Shown: positions 34,901-46,865, numbered from the stretch's first letter. The stretch: DNA of 64,000 nucleotides from Diplonema papillatum (GCA_030068145.1 JAPJBO010000154.1:248001-312000), one strand, 5' to 3'. Made by a program: numbers and translations. The notes: generated by a model not told the origin, from the letters alone.

Positions 34901-36869
34901 ACTGAGCCACGAGCTGGGCTTGTAACCGGCAAGCTTTGCCACATGATGGGGTTGCGAACGTCCATCATGTTGTACATGTAGATCGTTCCAGTGGAGGCCG
35001 TTCCAGTACCCGAACTGGCGGAGACGAACAAGAGAGAGCGGCTGTTGTCAGCGGTCACGGCGCGGACAGTGCCGGTCGTCAACTGGAGGGACCCGTTGAC
35101 CCGTGGGGCTTTGTTGTTCCTAACGTCGACGAGCAGAATGCCGTCGTTGCCGCAGCCCACGAACACATAGCGATCGTCCCTCTGGGTTCGCATCTGCGTC
35201 ATGCAGTTGCAGCTGTCGGTTGAGGTGAACGTCGTGGTCGCTAAGACGTCCGGATTGTTCATAATCTGCAGGTTAATGATGTCGAGGCCGTCAGGCAGTA
35301 GAGCATAAGCAATGTCAGGCTGCCCTTGTGCGGCAAGAACTGCGGGATAGTATCCGTCGATGTGTGCTGTTCTCGTAAACCCTGTGGAGTGCTGTGCGTG
35401 CAGCATAGTCAGTCCTTCAGTCGTCGCGACCAGGATATCATTGGAGTCGGACCCGAGTATGGCAACGTCCAGTCCTAGCGCCTCGTCTACTAAAACCTCA
35501 TTCTTGTGATACTCGAGGTAAGTCGTGTGAGGCGGCGCCGGACCGCACACACTGTGGGTTGGCACGTCGCCCCAGAAGTAATCCACGCTGCAAGAGCCCC
35601 ATGAGTACTTCGTAAACATGTATTGTGTGTTAGTCGCGTCGAACGACACCTTCATGTCGGTCTCTAGCGACTCACAGAGCTCAGTATTGCATTGGTTTAG
35701 GATGTGGTCGGTCGCCATAACCATACCCTCCGGACACGCCTGCGTCGCCGTGCGAGGCATGACAGTGTAACTAGAACAATCGAGAGGAGGCGCCGGAGGA
35801 ACCGGGACCGGTGTGCTCGGAAGCGGCGTTGCCTCGGGTATCTTGTCAGAGAACACCACCAAGCCACTGTCATACGTACACTGCAAGACCCGGATGACAT
35901 CGTCTGCAAACCTGGCAACGTGCACTCCCATTTGACCCCTTTTAGTGGGCGCGTCAGGCAGTTCCTTGTGCCCTAAGTAGAACGGAATTGCCGAGTCCGA
36001 CACGTTCATCACAAGCAGCTTCCCGTTGTAGTCCGACCCGTACACTAGCCCCTGGTAATACTCAAGGCCGACGAGGTACATTTCAGGCCCGGTCACGCAG
36101 CACCATCCAAGGTCACTGAACGCCCCTCCCGTGGTTCCGAAGATATGCAGCCTATCCTTGGCGGCCACATACAGGAGCGTGTCGACAAGCTCCATGTTAA
36201 AGGCGGAGAAGTGTGTCGCCTGAAAATCTTTCTCCTTCGGGGTATCGAGCGTGGTGACGTCGTACATGTACACACCCGGATTGTCCCAGTCATCCACGGC
36301 CAGGAACAGCAACTCTCGCGCGCCATCAGCAACCAGGCCCTTTGGTGTGCCGATCGCCGGATAAAACGTTTTTGTTCCATCTTGGGTGGGTGAAGTGCCC
36401 TCCATGTTGTACACGTGCACGCCGGACCAACTGCAACTGGCGTAGCAGTAGTGGCCATTGCCTGTCGTGATCTGGACCAACCGGTCGCAGTTATACTGGT
36501 AGTTGTAGACCGTGCTGTACAAAAACGGGTTCGCCGGGTCTGAGATGTCGAAGACATCAAGATAGTACGGCATGATACCGTACATGAGGTCCGTGTTCTT
36601 TTCGCTGACAATGATCTGGCTGTAGTACCAATACAGGGTACCGACTCTCTTCAAATGGCCGTTATCCATGAACTTTAACACGGTGAGGTCGTAAGAGTTG
36701 CCCACCATCACGTGCTTCTGGTCCTTGAGGAGCAACACGTCGTAGAGACGCGAGTAATCGGGGAAGAAGCTGTCTTTGTACGAGACCATGTACGTTGTGT
36801 ACGGTGGAGCAGGCCCGCACATGTAAGTGGAGATGGTCCCCGATGGATCATCAAACGAACAGCTGCTAT
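28909..36869 (-). CDS. Giant multi-propeller (LVIVD-type) surface protein, exon 2: modules 5-10, TM helix, tail
   Basis: The frame is uninterrupted over 2,653 codons from an acceptor at 36870 to the stop at 28909. It contains six propellers of about 440 residues. Each opens with a CGPAPPYTTY-like motif, carries blades of the form GLDVISL..P..P...GS, and closes with VRVFQA..GGLMVFSD followed by a TPxPxTPxPPPP linker. Between propellers is a Cys-rich cap (DCS...CPEG......C...LC). The chain ends with an eleventh cap lacking a propeller, a Pro/Thr stretch, one hydrophobic helix (LLLAAIIGPVAIAVICLLIL), basic residues and a tail of about 50 residues. LVIVD blades are known as beta-propeller repeats in extracellular proteins. 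If translated alone from the ATG at 36822, the product would begin in mid-module at MCGPAPPYTTY without a cap or signal peptide, so I read this as the second exon of the gene that starts at 44450. Confidence 0.85.
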
Positions 36870-37494
36870 CTGTTTTGGTTTTTAGTAAGCGGTGAGGCTT
36901 TTGGGAGGTACATGGGGGGAAATAATTAGTTCAATGCTTAAATGTTCAATATTCGTTTATGTTGGATGCTAGCAGCAAGTCTTCTTCGAAGAATGCGAAA
37001 TAGTGGAGCAGGGGTCAAAAGCCCCAAAAACAAGTTTTTGTACGTAGCGGTGCACAAATCGAAAGCTTGCCCAGTCAGCCTTCCGATGGCAGTGCAGACG
37101 AGAAAGCCGGAAAAGGCGGAAACAGGCATCCCCGGATATTCTCTCGCTTGAATTGCGGTGGTCTAGAAGGTCTAGAAGGCTCGTTTCAGCAACAATTCAG
37201 TGCCTCTATGAAGTCGGTCTTCCTTGCCTGGCCCAAGCTCCGCAGGTCTGGCCTGCAATGCTGCACGGATTTCAGCTTCTGGATGACCGAAACGCATCGG
37301 CCCAGTGCACTCATTTTTTGCTGTTCGCGCAGTGATTTTCCGCTGACCCATCCCCAATGTTGGCACCCTACCTGTTTTTTGTTTTTGGTGGTCTCTGGAG
37401 GTTTGTGTTTTTTTGCCCTGGTGGTCTGCTGGTGCACTCTTGCTGGCTCGGGTGAGCCAGGGTCTTCCACCTGCAGGCCAGCGGTCTGGTGAGG

Positions 37495-37690
37495 TGGCAT
37501 TTCGAGTACTTATCAGAAGCTTTTGACGCAGTCTGCAGAACTATCAGGATTGTTGAGCAGTATCTGAATGGTCTTGGCAGGCAGGATGTGAAAAGCTGGG
37601 CGTTGGTGGCTTAGGTGCGGTGTAGCAAGGTTCGACCGGGCGTGTGCACGAGTATTTGGGTTCACCAGGGGGGCCTTGTTTTTTTTGCGT
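37495..37690 (+). pseudogene. Reverse-transcriptase fragment inside the intron
   Basis: Plus-strand frames read FEYLSEAFDAVCRTI, then QYLNGLGRQDVKSWALV. After a stop comes VRCSKVRPGV, then GSPGG. This resembles the RT motif A region (.AFD.V) and the spacer leading to motif B. It is antisense to the host gene and broken. Confidence 0.35.
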
Positions 37691-37849
37691 TTTTTTTTTT
37701 TTGTTTGGGTAAGGTGCCTTAGGGGACTAGTCCCAATGTGAAATGTGCCCTTAGGGGACTAGTCCCACTTGGAAATTGTTACCTTGACTTTTGTCAAGGA
37801 AATGCACTTTGCAGATTCCGAGCAAATTTTGGATGTTTTCATTTTTTCC

Positions 37850-37991
37850 AGATTTTGGCAGATTTTGGCAGATTTTGGCAGATTTTGGCAGATTTTGGCA
37901 GATTTTGGCAGATTTTGGCAGATTTTGGCAGATTTTGGCAGATTTTGGCAGATTTTGGCAGATTTTGGCAGATTTTGGCAGATTTTGGCCA
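37850..37991 (+). repeat. 10-bp minisatellite, unit GATTTTGGCA
   Basis: About fourteen near-perfect copies, followed by degenerate units (ATTTTTGCC, GATTTTTCCA) to about 38090. The apparent proteins across it (ADFGRFWQIL periodicity) come from the repeat. Confidence 0.95.
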
Positions 37992-38604
37992 TTTTTGCCC
38001 AGATTTGCCGATTTTTCCAGATTTAGGCCATTTTTGCCGATTTTTCCAGATTTTTTCAGATTTTGGCCATTTTCGGCCATTTTTGCCGGCTCTGAACATC
38101 CCCGATACCCCTCAGACAGCATCTGGGGTACAGCCTGAAGTAACAAGCTGATGACTCTCTATCTTGGTTTGTCTGCGTGATCGAGTGAACATAGACGAGC
38201 TTACCGAGGGTTAACACTGCCTGGGCTACCCAATTTTTCGTCAATGAAAATCCCTGTGGCGAAAAAAAGTTTTTAGCCACAGGAAAAACACTGTTCGCGC
38301 TCCTAACCCCATTAGTTCTTACTGTCCTCACTTTTGTACACTATAGTAGTAGTAGTTTCAGCTTCGTGTGAGTTTGATCAAAGTAACATCACGACAGCCC
38401 TTACATAGACCAGCCACAGTCAACGCCGCGTGGGTGCGGGCTTTGATATTAATCATCATGTTTCAAACCCCGCGTAACCTGGAGGCACCCAGTAGGTGTC
38501 GGTGGTACAAAGGTGCAGTTGCCCGCATCCAACCGGCAATCAGCTCGCATCGGGGAGGTGACGCTACCCATCTGGACAAGGTATCCTCCTGCCTTAGTAG
38601 TAGT

Positions 38605-38735
38605 ATGTGTCGTCTGCCGAAGCAGCTGGAGACAGCAGGTGCAGGGGGCAGGTCTTACTTTACTTTTCTCTTCTTCATAGAGGCCCGCCCCCAGCATCCG
38701 ACAATCACGGTCGCGAAAGGTTTGTGCATAGTGAC
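38605..38735 (+). repeat. Dispersed repeat family E, copy 2 (in intron)
   Basis: Shares GTATGTGTCGTCTGCCGAAG, GGGGGCAGGTCTTACTTTAC and GTCGCGAAAGGTTTGTGC with 9804-9945. It is the clearest evidence that transposed sequence has entered the intron. Confidence 0.7.
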
Positions 38736-39061
38736 GAGAGGCCCACGAAGCCTTATACACAACACGGCTGCAACACGAGGATGCAGCCCTGCTTAGGTGT
38801 GCACTCAGTCATCACAGGCCATCGGCTGCTACGCACACCGACCGGTCAAGCTGCCACTCTTGTGGCCCTCTATTCGCCAGGCGGTGCTGTCAGCACTTCG
38901 TTCCGCATCGCGTCAAGTACATGATGCTGGCGGTTGGGGGATCGGCGACCGCAGCTCAATTGAGGCGCAGTCAACAGTGTCGCCTCGTGAAGGCCCCCCC
39001 ATGACACCAAACCTTAGCCTAAGGTCCTCAGGGGGAAAAAAGAAAAAAGTGAGCACAGAAC

Positions 39062-42000
39062 CTGATTTCTTGTAAACCTCCCCGGCGAGAGAGTCGAAGC
39101 CAACGCTCCCACTGATTTTATCGCAGAGGACGTCGTTGCAGGCGTCGATGACGTGTTTGCTTAACAAGACGTGGCCTTCCGGGCATGGGGATTCTCCCTG
39201 CGCCGGCGTGTTGGGATACATTGTGCTGCAGTCAGGCGGAACGATGGGCGGGGGCGGCGCACGTGTGTCAGGTGCCGGCGACGGCGCCGGTAGTGCGTCG
39301 GAGTAGACGGCGAGACCAGCGTAACCGACAGCTTGGAACACACGCACCACACCGTCCTTCAACCTGCCCACGTGAATACCGTTCCTGCCCCCGGCCCAGT
39401 CGTTGCCGACGTTGGCCAGTGAACGATGTCCGGCATAATAAATGTCGGACGGCTCCGTCACGTTAATAGTGACCATCATCTGCCCCGCGTCCGAACCGTA
39501 GAGCAGCCCATCGTAGACGGTGAGTCCGACTAAGTTGAGCTGCGGCTGTTTGCAACACCAGCCCATGGATACAAACGTGAGATCAGCTGTTTCGTACACT
39601 TCGAGCTTTGCCCCTGCTGCGATGTACACAATAGTCCCTGATACGACAAGCTCATGCGCGGCATGGTCAGTCGGTTCAGAAGCTTTCTCTTTCGGTGTTT
39701 TGGGGTCGGACAAGTCGTACATGTGCACCGCCCCATCTGACGAATCAGCTGTCACCACGAAGAGCAGCTTTCGAGGTTCATCAACTGTGATCCCATTCGT
39801 GCTCCCTGTCACCGTGCTGAGGACCGGATGGCCGTCGTTCAGCAGCACCGGGTTGGTGTCTGAAGCGACATCGACTGCATAAACTCCGTCTTGTCCGCAG
39901 CTCAAGTACACGACGTGAGAATTCGTCCCAAGCCTGTACTGCTCTAGCTGCACACAATAGTAACTCGCGATATTCAGGCTTCCGATTTTCGATGCCGACT
40001 CAGGAGGTGACAGAGACACGATATCGAAACCTAGGTACTTCACTGCGTAGGCAATGTTCAAATTGTGTTCAGCCGCGATTACGGAGAAGTAGTCCCCGTC
40101 TATCGGGTCTCCTGCCGCAATGAACCCAACGGAGTCGTCGGACGTGAGCACAGCCAGGCCCACATTAGTGGCAACGACAATCTCCTTGCGAGTGGTGCCT
40201 AACACGGCAAGATCCCTGGTGTATGCCTGGAAGGGCAAGACCTTCTTGTTGATCTCCACGTACGTCGTGTGCGGTGGGGCCTGCCCACAGAGGGCCTTGA
40301 TGACCGCGTCGGCGTCGTTTGGCCAGTTGACAGCGCAGGTCGTCCCAGTTTTCGTCACGTATTGGCCAAACCACCCGTCAATTTTATACAATACGCCTTC
40401 AGAAAGCTGCGCGCACAAACCTGTGAGGCAGCCACTGACCATGTGTTCGTTTTCAAGAACGGTGCCCAACTCGCACTTCTCATTTTCTGACACTTTTATG
40501 GCAGAGCAGTCCAAAGGCTTGGCAGGAGGTGCTGGCATCATGGTGTTCGGAGCAGGAGTCGGCGCTGGTTTCACGTCAGAAAAAACGAGAAGGCCACCAG
40601 CGTCGCCTGCTACGAAAACTCGGACCACGTCGTCCTTCATCGTGGCGATCGTGATGCCTTCTTTTCCATTCGAATTCCCAGACGACGTGCTGGGAAGGTC
40701 CCTGTGGCCAATGTACTGTGGCGAGTCTTCGTCGGTCACATCCATGACGATCAGCTTCCCGTGATAGTCTGATGCATACACGATACCATTTAATATCGCC
40801 AGCCCTCTCAGATGCAACTCAGGCCCGAAGTTACAACAGAACGTGAGCTCTACCACCTTACCCCCGGTAGTCTCATAAATGTGCATGTTAGCCTCCGCAG
40901 CTGCGTACACCTTCGTCCCCACCAATATCATGCTGTACACTGCGAACGGGGTTTCATCTGTATGCATGAACACTGGCGCTTGCGGGTTGCCTGCCACGTT
41001 ATACATGTGGAACGCACCAGAAGAGGACCCTCCCGTTGCTGCAAACAACAGGCCACGGTTGCGGTCGACCAACAGGCCTTTCACTGTCTCACCAGACCTT
41101 CCAGTTTGCGGCTTCGCGACGGGTGCGCCCGAGAAGCTGTTGATATCGTCGTCAAACGTAGTGTTGACAGCGTAGATACCGTACGACGGGCAGCTGACAT
41201 ATACCACGTGGATGCCCCTTCTCTTGTACTGCTCTACGTCTGTGCAGCCGTAACCGTTCAGCATGGCTTGGCTAGCAATCCGAAGAGGGTTTTGGATGAG
41301 GATAGCTTCCAGATAGTTGTACCGGAGCGCGTACACAACGAACTTCTCGTCCAGCTTCGCCGCGAGAGCATAACACCCGTTGGGAAGGCGGGCGATCTTC
41401 TTCAAACGCCCGTTTTCTTGCTGCGCCATGTAGGCAACCTCTCGGGTCGTCGCAACAACCACCGTCTCGTCGCTCAGCACGGCGACATCGTTTGTGGATG
41501 ACCAGTCCATGAAGACTCCGTCTGCATACTCATCCAGGTACTTCGTGTGCTGTGGTGTGGGCATGCAGACGTAGCGGTCGTAGCTTTCGTCTGTATCCGC
41601 CTCGAAGCAGTTCCCCTTGTTGTCTTTCGTAAAAGGCTTCGCGCCATCGTAACCGACGAGCCAGGTCAAGTTCAACAAGCCACAAAATTTGCCCGGGTTG
41701 CACGGGTCGATCGCGTACTTGCTGGCAAGTACATCCCCCTCTTTGCACAACGGGTCTCCATTCGTCGTCTGCTGCTGGATATACAACGTTGAACAGTCAG
41801 GAGGCACCATCGGCGGAGGCGGTGCAGGTGTTGACGGAACGGGGGTCGGTGCCGGCTCTACATCAGAATAGACCATCAACCCACCAAAACCACCGGACAA
41901 TAACACGCGAACAATCCCGTCTCCCATCTGCACGACAGCGATACCTTCGCTGGGGTAAGCCATCCCAATAGCTTCATCGGGCGTCGGGACCGCTCGGTGG

Positions 42001-44450
42001 CCCTGGTAGTAAGGGTTGTAGGGGTCGGTCACGTTCACGATGACGAGGTATCCGGAATTGTCGGCCAAGTATGCCATGCCTCCGAAAAAGGAGAGCCCGA
42101 CAAGGTACACGTTCGTTGGCATGTACGAGCAGCACCTGGACAGATGCACGAGCTCGCTATCCTTCGTCTCCCAGGTCTCCAGAGACAAGTCAGCCGCAAT
42201 GTGAAGCAACGTACCATCAAGTGCAAGGTGAAACGCGGAGCCATCCGTCGGTTTCGACGCAATCAGCGAGGGCTTCGTCGGATCCTTGTTGTCGTACATG
42301 TACAAAGCGTGACCGTCTGAGGTGGTACCTAAGAAAAGGAGATCACGGTCGTAGTCGATGACGATACCGCGTGCATTTCCTGTCAGCGGTTGCGCCAAAA
42401 CGCCGGTGCCCAGCAACTTCGGTGCGTCCTTCTTGGAGACGTCGACCCCATAGAATCCGTCTTTGTAGGCACTCATGTAAACGATTCTCTTCGTACCTTT
42501 CGAGTAGCTCATCATCGCATAGCAGGTATTGCCGGGTGTGCTTATCTGAAGGGTTCCAACAATCTTCGTCTCCTCCGGAGGCGCCAAACTGTGAATGTTC
42601 AGCGTGCAAGTCCTGGTGCTTCCGTAAGCCACTTCTGTATCCAGCCGGTCACCGACAACACTGTAGTACTCGGCCGCTTGTACGTGCGCCACGGTCTTGA
42701 ACGTCGAAGTACCCTCCTCCAACTTCACCACACTCAGGCCGACGGAGGTTCCGATGACTACCAAATCGTTATCCTTCCCTGCGGTAGCCAGGGTGCGGGT
42801 GAAGGCACCGGGAAGCAGAACATCTGGATGCGGTTCCACGTAGGTGGTGTACGGTGCCGGAGTGCCGCACAGCGCGCTGGTCGGCAGGTCGACGTAGTTG
42901 TCGACGATATCACACACGCCGTTCACTTTGAATATCAGCTGGTATGTCTGCTGGCTGTCGAACGCGACGAGTTCCCCCTCCTGAATCGAGGAGCAAATAT
43001 CATCTTTGCACATGTCGAAGGGGTGTTCTGATATCAAAGATTTTCCCTTCGGGCAGTCCATCGGGGCAGTGTATGCCAGCTTGCTGTAGCTCACTGTGCT
43101 GCAGTCGAAAGCAGTCGGTGGCGGTACGGGCAACATGGTGGCAGGAAGCGGGGTTGCAGGAGGCGGAACGTCGGAGAAAATGGACAGTCCGGCTTCGTAG
43201 GCGGCGACGAAGACACGCGTGACACCATCACTCATCTTCGCGACGGTCACGCCTTCGCGAGCATAGGAGTACCCGTATGTGCCGGCCGGAAGGGCCCGGT
43301 GACCGACGTAGAATGGGTCGTTTACGTCGGTGGCATTAACGACGTCCACTCGCCCGAACCAGTCACTCAAATAAAGCAGACCTTCATACTTGAAGATCCC
43401 AATAACGTAAAGAGCCGGTCCTGTACTGCAGCACGTGGACAATGGCACCAACTCGTTGGTATTTGTTTCGAAGATTTCGATGATTGTCACCGCCGTCACA
43501 TACAGCACCGATCCTTCCAGCATCATTTGATAAGCAGACGTATTCGTCTCTCTCTCATGCACCAGAGATGGCTTCGTCGGATCATCGTCTACAGTATACA
43601 TTCCTATATGCCCAGCACTCCCTGACACAAACATAAGTTTTCTATCATGGTCTATAACAAGACCTTCTGTTGTTCCCTCTGAGGGAAGGATAGCGTCACC
43701 ATCGTTAAGCAGTTTCACGTTCTCTCCATCGGTCACGTCGAAGCAAAAGAGGCCGAAATTGTAGCATCCCATGTAGATGTACGTCGTGGTTCCCTTTTGC
43801 AACTCGTGTAGGCCATCGCACGAATAAGCAGCAACGGTTGTGAAACTGAGACTAACCGGTAGTGTCTTGACACTCATGTCGAGCACCTCAAGTCCATTCG
43901 ATCGCGCGGCGTAAAGGCGGTCGGGGACGGACAAAGAAAGGTGAAGGCCATAAAAGCCTCGCGATTGCCGACCAACCTTCTCAAACCCGCCGTCCGACTT
44001 CAGCTTCAACACGGAGAGCTCGTAGGAGCCGGCGGTATACACATAATCGCTGTCGGATGCTGCTAACTCAACATCGTACATGTAGTGATACGCTGGGAAC
44101 ATGTCTGCGTCGTAGTTCAGCTGGTATAAGGTGTACGGCGGTGCAGGGCCGCACACATATTCCTCGACGTTGCCGGACCTGGTCGCGAAGGCGCAGTTGC
44201 CTGCAGAGTCCCTTTTTAAGGCTTTGTCCTCCGAGTCGAAGATGACTGATGACGACGTATTCATCGTACTGCATATTTCCGTCAGGCACGCGTCGAGCTC
44301 GTGGCGTGACGCGAGAACTGTCCCCTCGGGACACGGCTCAAGTATGTCGTTGTCAGGTTCCCACTTGATCGAAAGATCGGCGCAATCGGATTGTGCGCCA
44401 ACCGCCGTCGTCCAACCGACGAGCAGCGACAGCTGCGAAACGACTCGCAT
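39062..44450 (-). CDS. Giant multi-propeller (LVIVD-type) surface protein, exon 1: signal peptide, modules 1-4, cap of 5
   Basis: I take the ATG at 44450 as the start because it opens a typical signal peptide (MRVVSQLSLLVGWTTAVGAQ, then S-DC). The in-frame ATG at 44552 would add 34 polar residues in front of it. Four complete modules of about 440 residues follow. Each has a Cys-rich cap (DCADLS, DCSTVSYS, DCSTLYIQ, DCSAIKVS), a CGPAPPYTLY-type junction, an LVIVD-like propeller and an FSDV..P..TP.P linker. The cap of module 5 starts at DCSTMYPN and breaks off at VYKKS at the donor site. Reading through the donor gives a tail of about 50 residues (SGSVLTFFFFPPED...) unlike any other module, which supports splicing. 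With exon 2 the mature chain is about 4,430 residues. Function unknown: adhesion or receptor roles are guesses from architecture. Confidence 0.85.
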
Positions 44451-44552
44451 GTGAAAAACCTTCCTTTTTCCCCAAGTTCCGTTTATATTAGCTAGGGGAT
44501 CGTAAAGATTGGACAGGTTGGACCGGTGGGCCTGCGCACGTGCGTAAACCAT

Positions 44553-45170
44553 TTGTGCCGCGCTCTCCCCTGATTGCCTGTAGTAGGAGGCGATACGACT
44601 GCTGCTGTTGCACTGCGAATTATTATTACTAGAAGGTGTTCAAGAATATGCTTTGCCTGGCATGCCCCGGATCGAGCGTTGCGTTCCGAAGCGTCTTCGG
44701 TAGGCACATTGACAGCAAACGATCCGGAGATGACGAAGGTAGGCTCGAGTGGACTCTTCTCACGCCTGGACGTTACCGCTTGGTTGAAAACGCGCGATTC
44801 CCGCTGTGGACAACTGAAAAACGGATCTGGTGCTTCCTGTTGTTTGCTCCTTGTTTGTGCGAACTTCTTTCAAACCTGTTTTGTTCATCTAACGGGAGCG
44901 AGGATAGTACGCTGTCATCGATCGATTTTTGTTCTTGGCAAATTGCATTTGTTGGACACAAAAACTCATCACGGCTTCGAGGAGCCAGCAAAGGGTTCTC
45001 AAGTCGCAGGGCTTCAAACAACCGTTGAATGAGGTCGTATTCGATTTGCCGATTTCTGTTCTGCGAGAGCTAGGCCGCCTTGGCTCGGTGAACAGCCTCG
45101 CAATCCAAGCTTGAATGATCCAAATCGGTCCGGACGTCACACATAAGCCCAGGACAGGAACAAATACTTC
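44553..45170. other. 5' flank of the giant gene, no gene recognised
   Basis: Presumed promoter side of the minus-strand gene. The overlapping plus frames at 44574-45032 show no domain. Confidence 0.4.
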
Positions 45171-45214
45171 AACGCATCTCCAACTCTTACCACTCATCGG
45201 TTTCAGGGACTTTT
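45171..45214 (-). rRNA. 44-nt exact LSU rRNA micro-fragment (inverted)
   Basis: Its reverse complement is identical, base for base, to 60419-60462 of the LSU 5' region (core: GTCCCTGAAACCGATGAGTG). Sequence on both sides is unrelated to that part of the rRNA. Confidence 0.85.
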
Positions 45215-45639
45215 GACTCCATCGCCACTTTCGCTCCGCATTGTACGGCTCTGGCGGGCGCTGTTGTCGTCCAACGAATAACCTGGTGTTCCCTACTGCT
45301 GCGGTTCTGCGGCTGGTCTACAAACGATATCGAAAAAGAATGCCTGTTTTTCTGGTTGCCGCACCAACTGGGTGCTGCAAAAGGGGAAGGAACGTGTAAA
45401 TGATGCTGTGCCCAGATTTACAGTTGTGATCGGGCTGGTCATTGGAAGGCCTGGGACGAAGCCCCGAATCACAGCAGTGGCAGTGTTACCAAACAGAGTT
45501 CAGGCTCGATGGCCGAGACACAAACTGGTACCGGACTGCTTCGTGTATTGGGCATTAGACTCGCGTTCTTGCAAAAATATGGCCGAATGGTGGTGGGGAT
45601 GTTCTGGCAGGCGGGGTTGCGTCGCGGGCTCTTTTCTTT

Positions 45640-45898
45640 GGATCCGAAACTTCGGGAAAAGGATTGGCTCTGAGGACACATGCGGGATGTCAGAGCGGGT
45701 TTAGACCCGGCTCGGATTGAAGGTCCCGATTTCTGCTGGTCCTCAAGTATCAGCTTGGAACTGTTACGAACAAGAGGAACCAATGTGACTTCTGCCCAGT
45801 GCCCTGAATGTCAACGCTGAGAGATCAGGTCAAACGCGGGAAACGGCGGGAGCAATTAAGACTCTCTTAAGGTAGCCAAAATGCCTCGTCTTCTAAGG
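45640..45898 (+). rRNA. Displaced LSU rRNA piece, domain IV
   Basis: Reads CCGAAACTTCGGGAAAAGGA, TTGGCTCTGAGG, TGACTTCTGCCCAGTGCCCT, GAATGTCAACGCTGAGAGAT, GGAAACGGCGGGAGCAATTA and GACTCTCTTAAGGTAGCCAA in rRNA order. The match stops at CGTCTTCTAAGG, within about 20 bases of the site where R2-type elements insert. The rRNA segment may start earlier (from about 45366), but I cannot align that part. Confidence 0.75.
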
Positions 45899-46857
45899 AA
45901 AAACGTGCATGGATAGACCAATAAGATTTCTTCTGTCCCAACTACCTACTATCTGCCTACTATCTGGCAAAACAGCAGCCAAGGGCCAGCGTGGAAAGAA
46001 GAGCCCTGCGCGGCCGACGTTTGATGGGAAACTGCAGCTTTTATCAAACGAGGGTGCATCCAGCGGATATTCAGGTTTAGAATCATTCCAGCGGTCCGTG
46101 GTGACTTGATCTGACTTCCTGGGTGAGGGGTTGAAAATATTTCTCAAACTCCTGAAAATGACTAAAAATGCCACCTGACCAACCATGGTGTTTGGAGGGT
46201 TGGCAGGTTGTAGACTTTCGGGCTTGGCGTATGAGTTTGTGAGCTTGCTGTAGAATTGTGTGCAGATGGATAGGATAGTATGTTTCGACGAAGCCACAAG
46301 AGGAGGAACTACAAGTTGAGACAAACAAAGCTTTGGCAGAGATGGAAAACAAGAATACGCGGTCCAGTCAAGAAGCTTAGAAGTCAACACGACGCTTTTT
46401 ACTGCTCTTGACATCCCCGATCCCCTCGGACTGCAACTGAACACGCATAGCATCTGGGGTACAGCCTCTCTGAACTTCACACTTGCTGGGATGCGCACTA
46501 TGTTGATTTCCAGTCGCTTTTGTTTGACTGTGGCTGGTTTCTGTGAGTACACAGGTGCAGATGCCAGTCTCCTTCACAGGCCAACCTACACACAACCCGA
46601 ACCTAAAAAAAAAGTGCATGTGCAGTAAAAGTTAGAAAGAAATCCCTGTATGAAAGTTAGAAAAAAAGTTGCGTTTTCAAAACCCCGGGTCTGGGATCCC
46701 GGGTTACATACACCCCTGGCCTGTCACTGAGTGTCCTTTCATAAATTTTTCGAGACTGGAGGTCCTATGAACATGCAATGTGAATAGCCTCTATTCGAGC
46801 CTACCCGGCTTTTGTCTATGAAAAATAACGCTAAAAAGTGTATTTTTTTTTGGACTA
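45899..46857. other. No gene recognised
   Basis: The minus frame 46552-45893 (219 codons) is the longest, but shows no domain, signal or repeat relation. I treat it as chance or eroded sequence. Confidence 0.35.
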
Positions 46858-46865
46858 GATAATAA

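Larger units (their letters stand above)
36870..39061 (-). other. Intron of the giant propeller gene (2,192 bp), repeat-filled
   Basis: The donor is ...AAATCAG|GTTCTGTGCTC at 39062/39061. The acceptor is CTTACTAAAAACCAAAACAG| at 36870, with a TACTAA-like branch site about 14 nt upstream. Joining the phase-1 exon end (G) to AT gives a Asp codon and restores the module sequence VYKKS-D-SSCSFDDPSG, which aligns with LKRDSAGNCAFATRSGN of module 1. Both exon frames meet stops or low-complexity sequence inside this stretch. It contains an RT fragment, a 10-bp minisatellite, a doubled GGGGACTAGTCCC palindrome (about 37715 and about 37753), and family E copy 2 (38605-38735). Confidence 0.75.

Noticed and set aside
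29243..36393. Many plus-strand frames of 60-250 codons opposite the giant gene
   Set aside because: They are antisense shadows of a constrained GC-rich coding strand; none shows a domain.
37738..38151. 137-codon frame with ADFGRFWQIL repeats
   Set aside because: It is the translation of a 10-bp minisatellite; all three frames on both strands are open.
36822..44552. Two independent neighbouring genes in place of one spliced gene
   Set aside because: The downstream frame would start in mid-module without a signal peptide, and the upstream one would end in mid-cap with a non-homologous tail; splice borders join them exactly. Kept as the alternative if transcripts disagree.
45893..46552. 219-codon minus frame as a gene
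   Set aside because: No domain, repeat relation or neighbour supports it, and composition looks non-coding.
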